From Erysipelotrichia bacterium (GTDB taxonomy: Bacteria; Bacillota_I; Bacilli_A; Erysipelotrichales; Erysipelotrichaceae): a stretch of DNA of 6,953 nt. The translations under genes and the position numbers were made by a program. Below, piece after piece: positions 6,157 to 6,953 of this stretch. Numbering within the stretch: the first letter of the stretch is position 1; every line of letters begins with the position of its first letter. Under the pieces are notes generated by a model. The model saw only the letters and a list, made by a program, of their open reading frames with translations, was not told the origin of the DNA and did not search any database. The stretch lies in contig SABF01000077.1 in assembly GCA_009929095.1 (NCBI GenBank), positions 1 to 6,953 on the forward strand, in the 5' to 3' direction.

Positions 6157-6410
6157 CTATTCCGCGATGACAAAGGCGATTGCAAAATCGCTTTTGGTGG
6201 AAATTGATATTGACAATACAGATACGCCTGCTTTGTCCATAAGGGAACGAATTTTCTCGCTCATTACAATATAAGGAAAGCCATCTGCATCACGAAGCGA
6301 TTCGACAATTCTCATGTCGAATCGTTTTCTTTTGTAAAATGCGCCAACGCCTTGAAAACTGCTTCTTTTGCTGCAAAATGCGTTTGTGAAGCGAGGGATT
6401 CCGCTGGCAT
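6157..6410 (-). pseudogene. acpS: Holo-[acyl-carrier-protein] synthase C-terminal fragment, frameshifted
   Basis: The fragment matches the C-terminal two thirds of AcpS-type phosphopantetheinyl transferases (PF01648), which attach 4'-phosphopantetheine from CoA to acyl carrier protein. It contains ESLASQTHFAAKEAVFKAL, including the KEA metal-binding glutamate. After a frame change come VESLRDADGFPYIVMS and then LSISISTKSDFAIAFVIAE, ending at TAG 6157-6159. The shift falls at the AA run at 6319-6320 (minus strand GATTCGAC) and is repaired by one extra T. The N-terminal strand with the first metal-binding aspartate is absent. The His usual near the C-terminal SITHT motif appears to be Thr. The fragment is not expected to be active. 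Upstream it continues in frame into an unrelated sequence. Confidence 0.65.
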
Positions 6411-6953
6411 TCCATAGATGAAATTGGTTGCGCCAGGCAGCCATTCGATAATGTAAGATGAATATCCTTCTGGCGGTTTCGGCAGATTCTTGCATGACTG
6501 TAAAGTGCCGCCCCATGCAAATTGTGACACCCCATCATAATAGAGATCAATTTTATACATCGCCGCCCCAGTCGTCGGCGATTCAACAATCCAGTTGGTG
6601 AGGGTTCCAGTGGCGCTGATAAAGTAATAGCGATTGGAAAGGGCCAGATACACGGTTCGACTAGTAATCGGCAGGGTAACTGGGAAATATGCTGCACTTT
6701 TATCGGCGGCAGAGATCGCCCCCATATCGTATCCAGAAAGAGCCCCGGCCATGGTTGCATAAGGAACAGCGGCCAAAAGCTGGCGAGGAGTGAGCACTTG
6801 CGAATTGATCGTCAGTTCCGCCCAGACATGCGTATTGGTCAGTGCATTTGCCATAGCGGATGTATTGGTCCCATACAGAAATGAATAAATACCCTTATCC
6901 AAGGCAACGGCGCCGACAGTTTCGGAATAGACTGATGAACCGGTGCTAGCGTT
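6312..6953 (-). CDS. Partial surface/secreted-type protein, fused to AcpS remnant
   Basis: The frame is open from the right edge to TGA at 6312-6314, 213 residues, with the N-terminus outside the window. Residues encoded between about 6953 and 6740 read as a repeat-type extracellular module: ALDKGIYSFLYGTN, then VWAELTINSQVLTPRQLL, then AAVPYATMAGALSG. From memory, the W-x-E-L-T-x-N-x-x-x-L-T-P-R-Q ... VPYA pattern is common in large secreted or tail-fibre-like proteins of Verrucomicrobiota, Lentisphaerota and related phyla. The next part (about 6740-6411) is rich in Ser, Thr, Tyr and Gly, suits a beta-rich extracellular domain and contains LALSNRYYFISATGTLTNW. The frame then runs without a stop into the AcpS fragment at about 6410 and ends after its frameshift. 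No signal peptide can be judged because the start is missing. Codon use and protein style differ from the Firmicute-like genes on the left. Confidence 0.5.
   Translation of the reverse strand, partial: NASTGSSVYSETVGAVALDKGIYSFLYGTNTSAMANALTNTHVWAELTINSQVLTPRQLLAAVPYATMAGALSGYDMGAISAADKSAAYFPVTLPITSRTVYLALSNRYYFISATGTLTNWIVESPTTGAAMYKIDLYYDGVSQFAWGGTLQSCKNLPKPPEGYSSYIIEWLPGATNFIYGMPAESLASQTHFAAKEAVFKALAHFTKENDST

Noticed and set aside
6119..6158. Integron attC site after the AcpS fragment
   Set aside because: The minus-strand GTTGGGC fits the core consensus, but the partner reads GCCCATT instead of GCCCAAC. The span of 40 bases is too short for a normal attC, and no second site or integrase is present.
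6736..6744. GAAAGAGCC as the opposite terminal repeat of an ISL3-type element starting at 6006
   Set aside because: Only nine bases match GGCTCTTTC and the match stops at once. It lies inside a well-behaved coding frame, and no transposase lies between.
6290..6760. Second minus-strand frame of 156 codons
   Set aside because: It overlaps the surface-type frame in another phase, with Trp/Arg/Pro-rich shadow composition and no recognisable motif.
1..6953. CRISPR array, tRNA or rRNA gene
   Set aside because: No regularly spaced repeats of 25-40 bases and no cloverleaf or conserved rRNA segments were noticed on either strand.

Overview
The window divides into two parts. Positions 1 to about 5080 hold compact, intact genes that read like a low-to-moderate GC Firmicute. 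The evidence is purine-rich Shine-Dalgarno sites, a U-tract terminator, and a SWIM/SNF2 protein and a COG1237-type metallo-hydrolase of clostridial or erysipelotrichial character. From about 5080 to the right edge, no intact gene could be found. That part is a run of short unrelated fragments, most on the minus strand. No organism can be named from the sequence alone.

Layout: the 3' end of an unrecognised plus-strand gene (1-228) closes with a rho-independent terminator. A 160-base intergenic region follows, with a 10-bp palindrome and a possible -10 box. Next is a 1095-residue SWIM-finger SNF2 helicase (390-3677). A small YbjN-like protein (3739-4173) lies 61 bases after it on the same strand, probably in one operon. 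A convergent minus-strand metallo-beta-lactamase-fold hydrolase (4192-4986) follows. Its upstream region carries a perfect 10-bp inverted repeat with 49 bases between the arms.

The right part contains: a tandem GGGACAA motif (5083-5104); an orphan plus-strand reading frame (5130-5294); a minus-strand pseudogene whose coding sense moves through all three frames (5298-5840); an internally deleted relic that looks like an IS3-family element (5841-6000); a possible ISL3-type terminal repeat (from 6006); a nested hairpin (6119-6158); a holo-ACP synthase C-terminal fragment with a one-base frameshift (6157-6410); and, fused in frame upstream of it, part of a surface-type protein with a motif I associate with Verrucomicrobiota/Lentisphaerota relatives. 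The last two pieces do not look like Firmicute genes, so horizontal transfer or a chimeric contig should be considered.

Functionally, the SNF2 protein is an ATP-driven DNA translocase with a zinc-binding SWIM module. The YbjN-like protein has a fold associated with chaperone or adaptor roles and may accompany it. Nothing visible links the metallo-hydrolase to that pair except a shared GTGATAACC 9-mer upstream of both. I see no convincing new biological system. The SNF2/YbjN pair and the mosaic right part are the places to look further.
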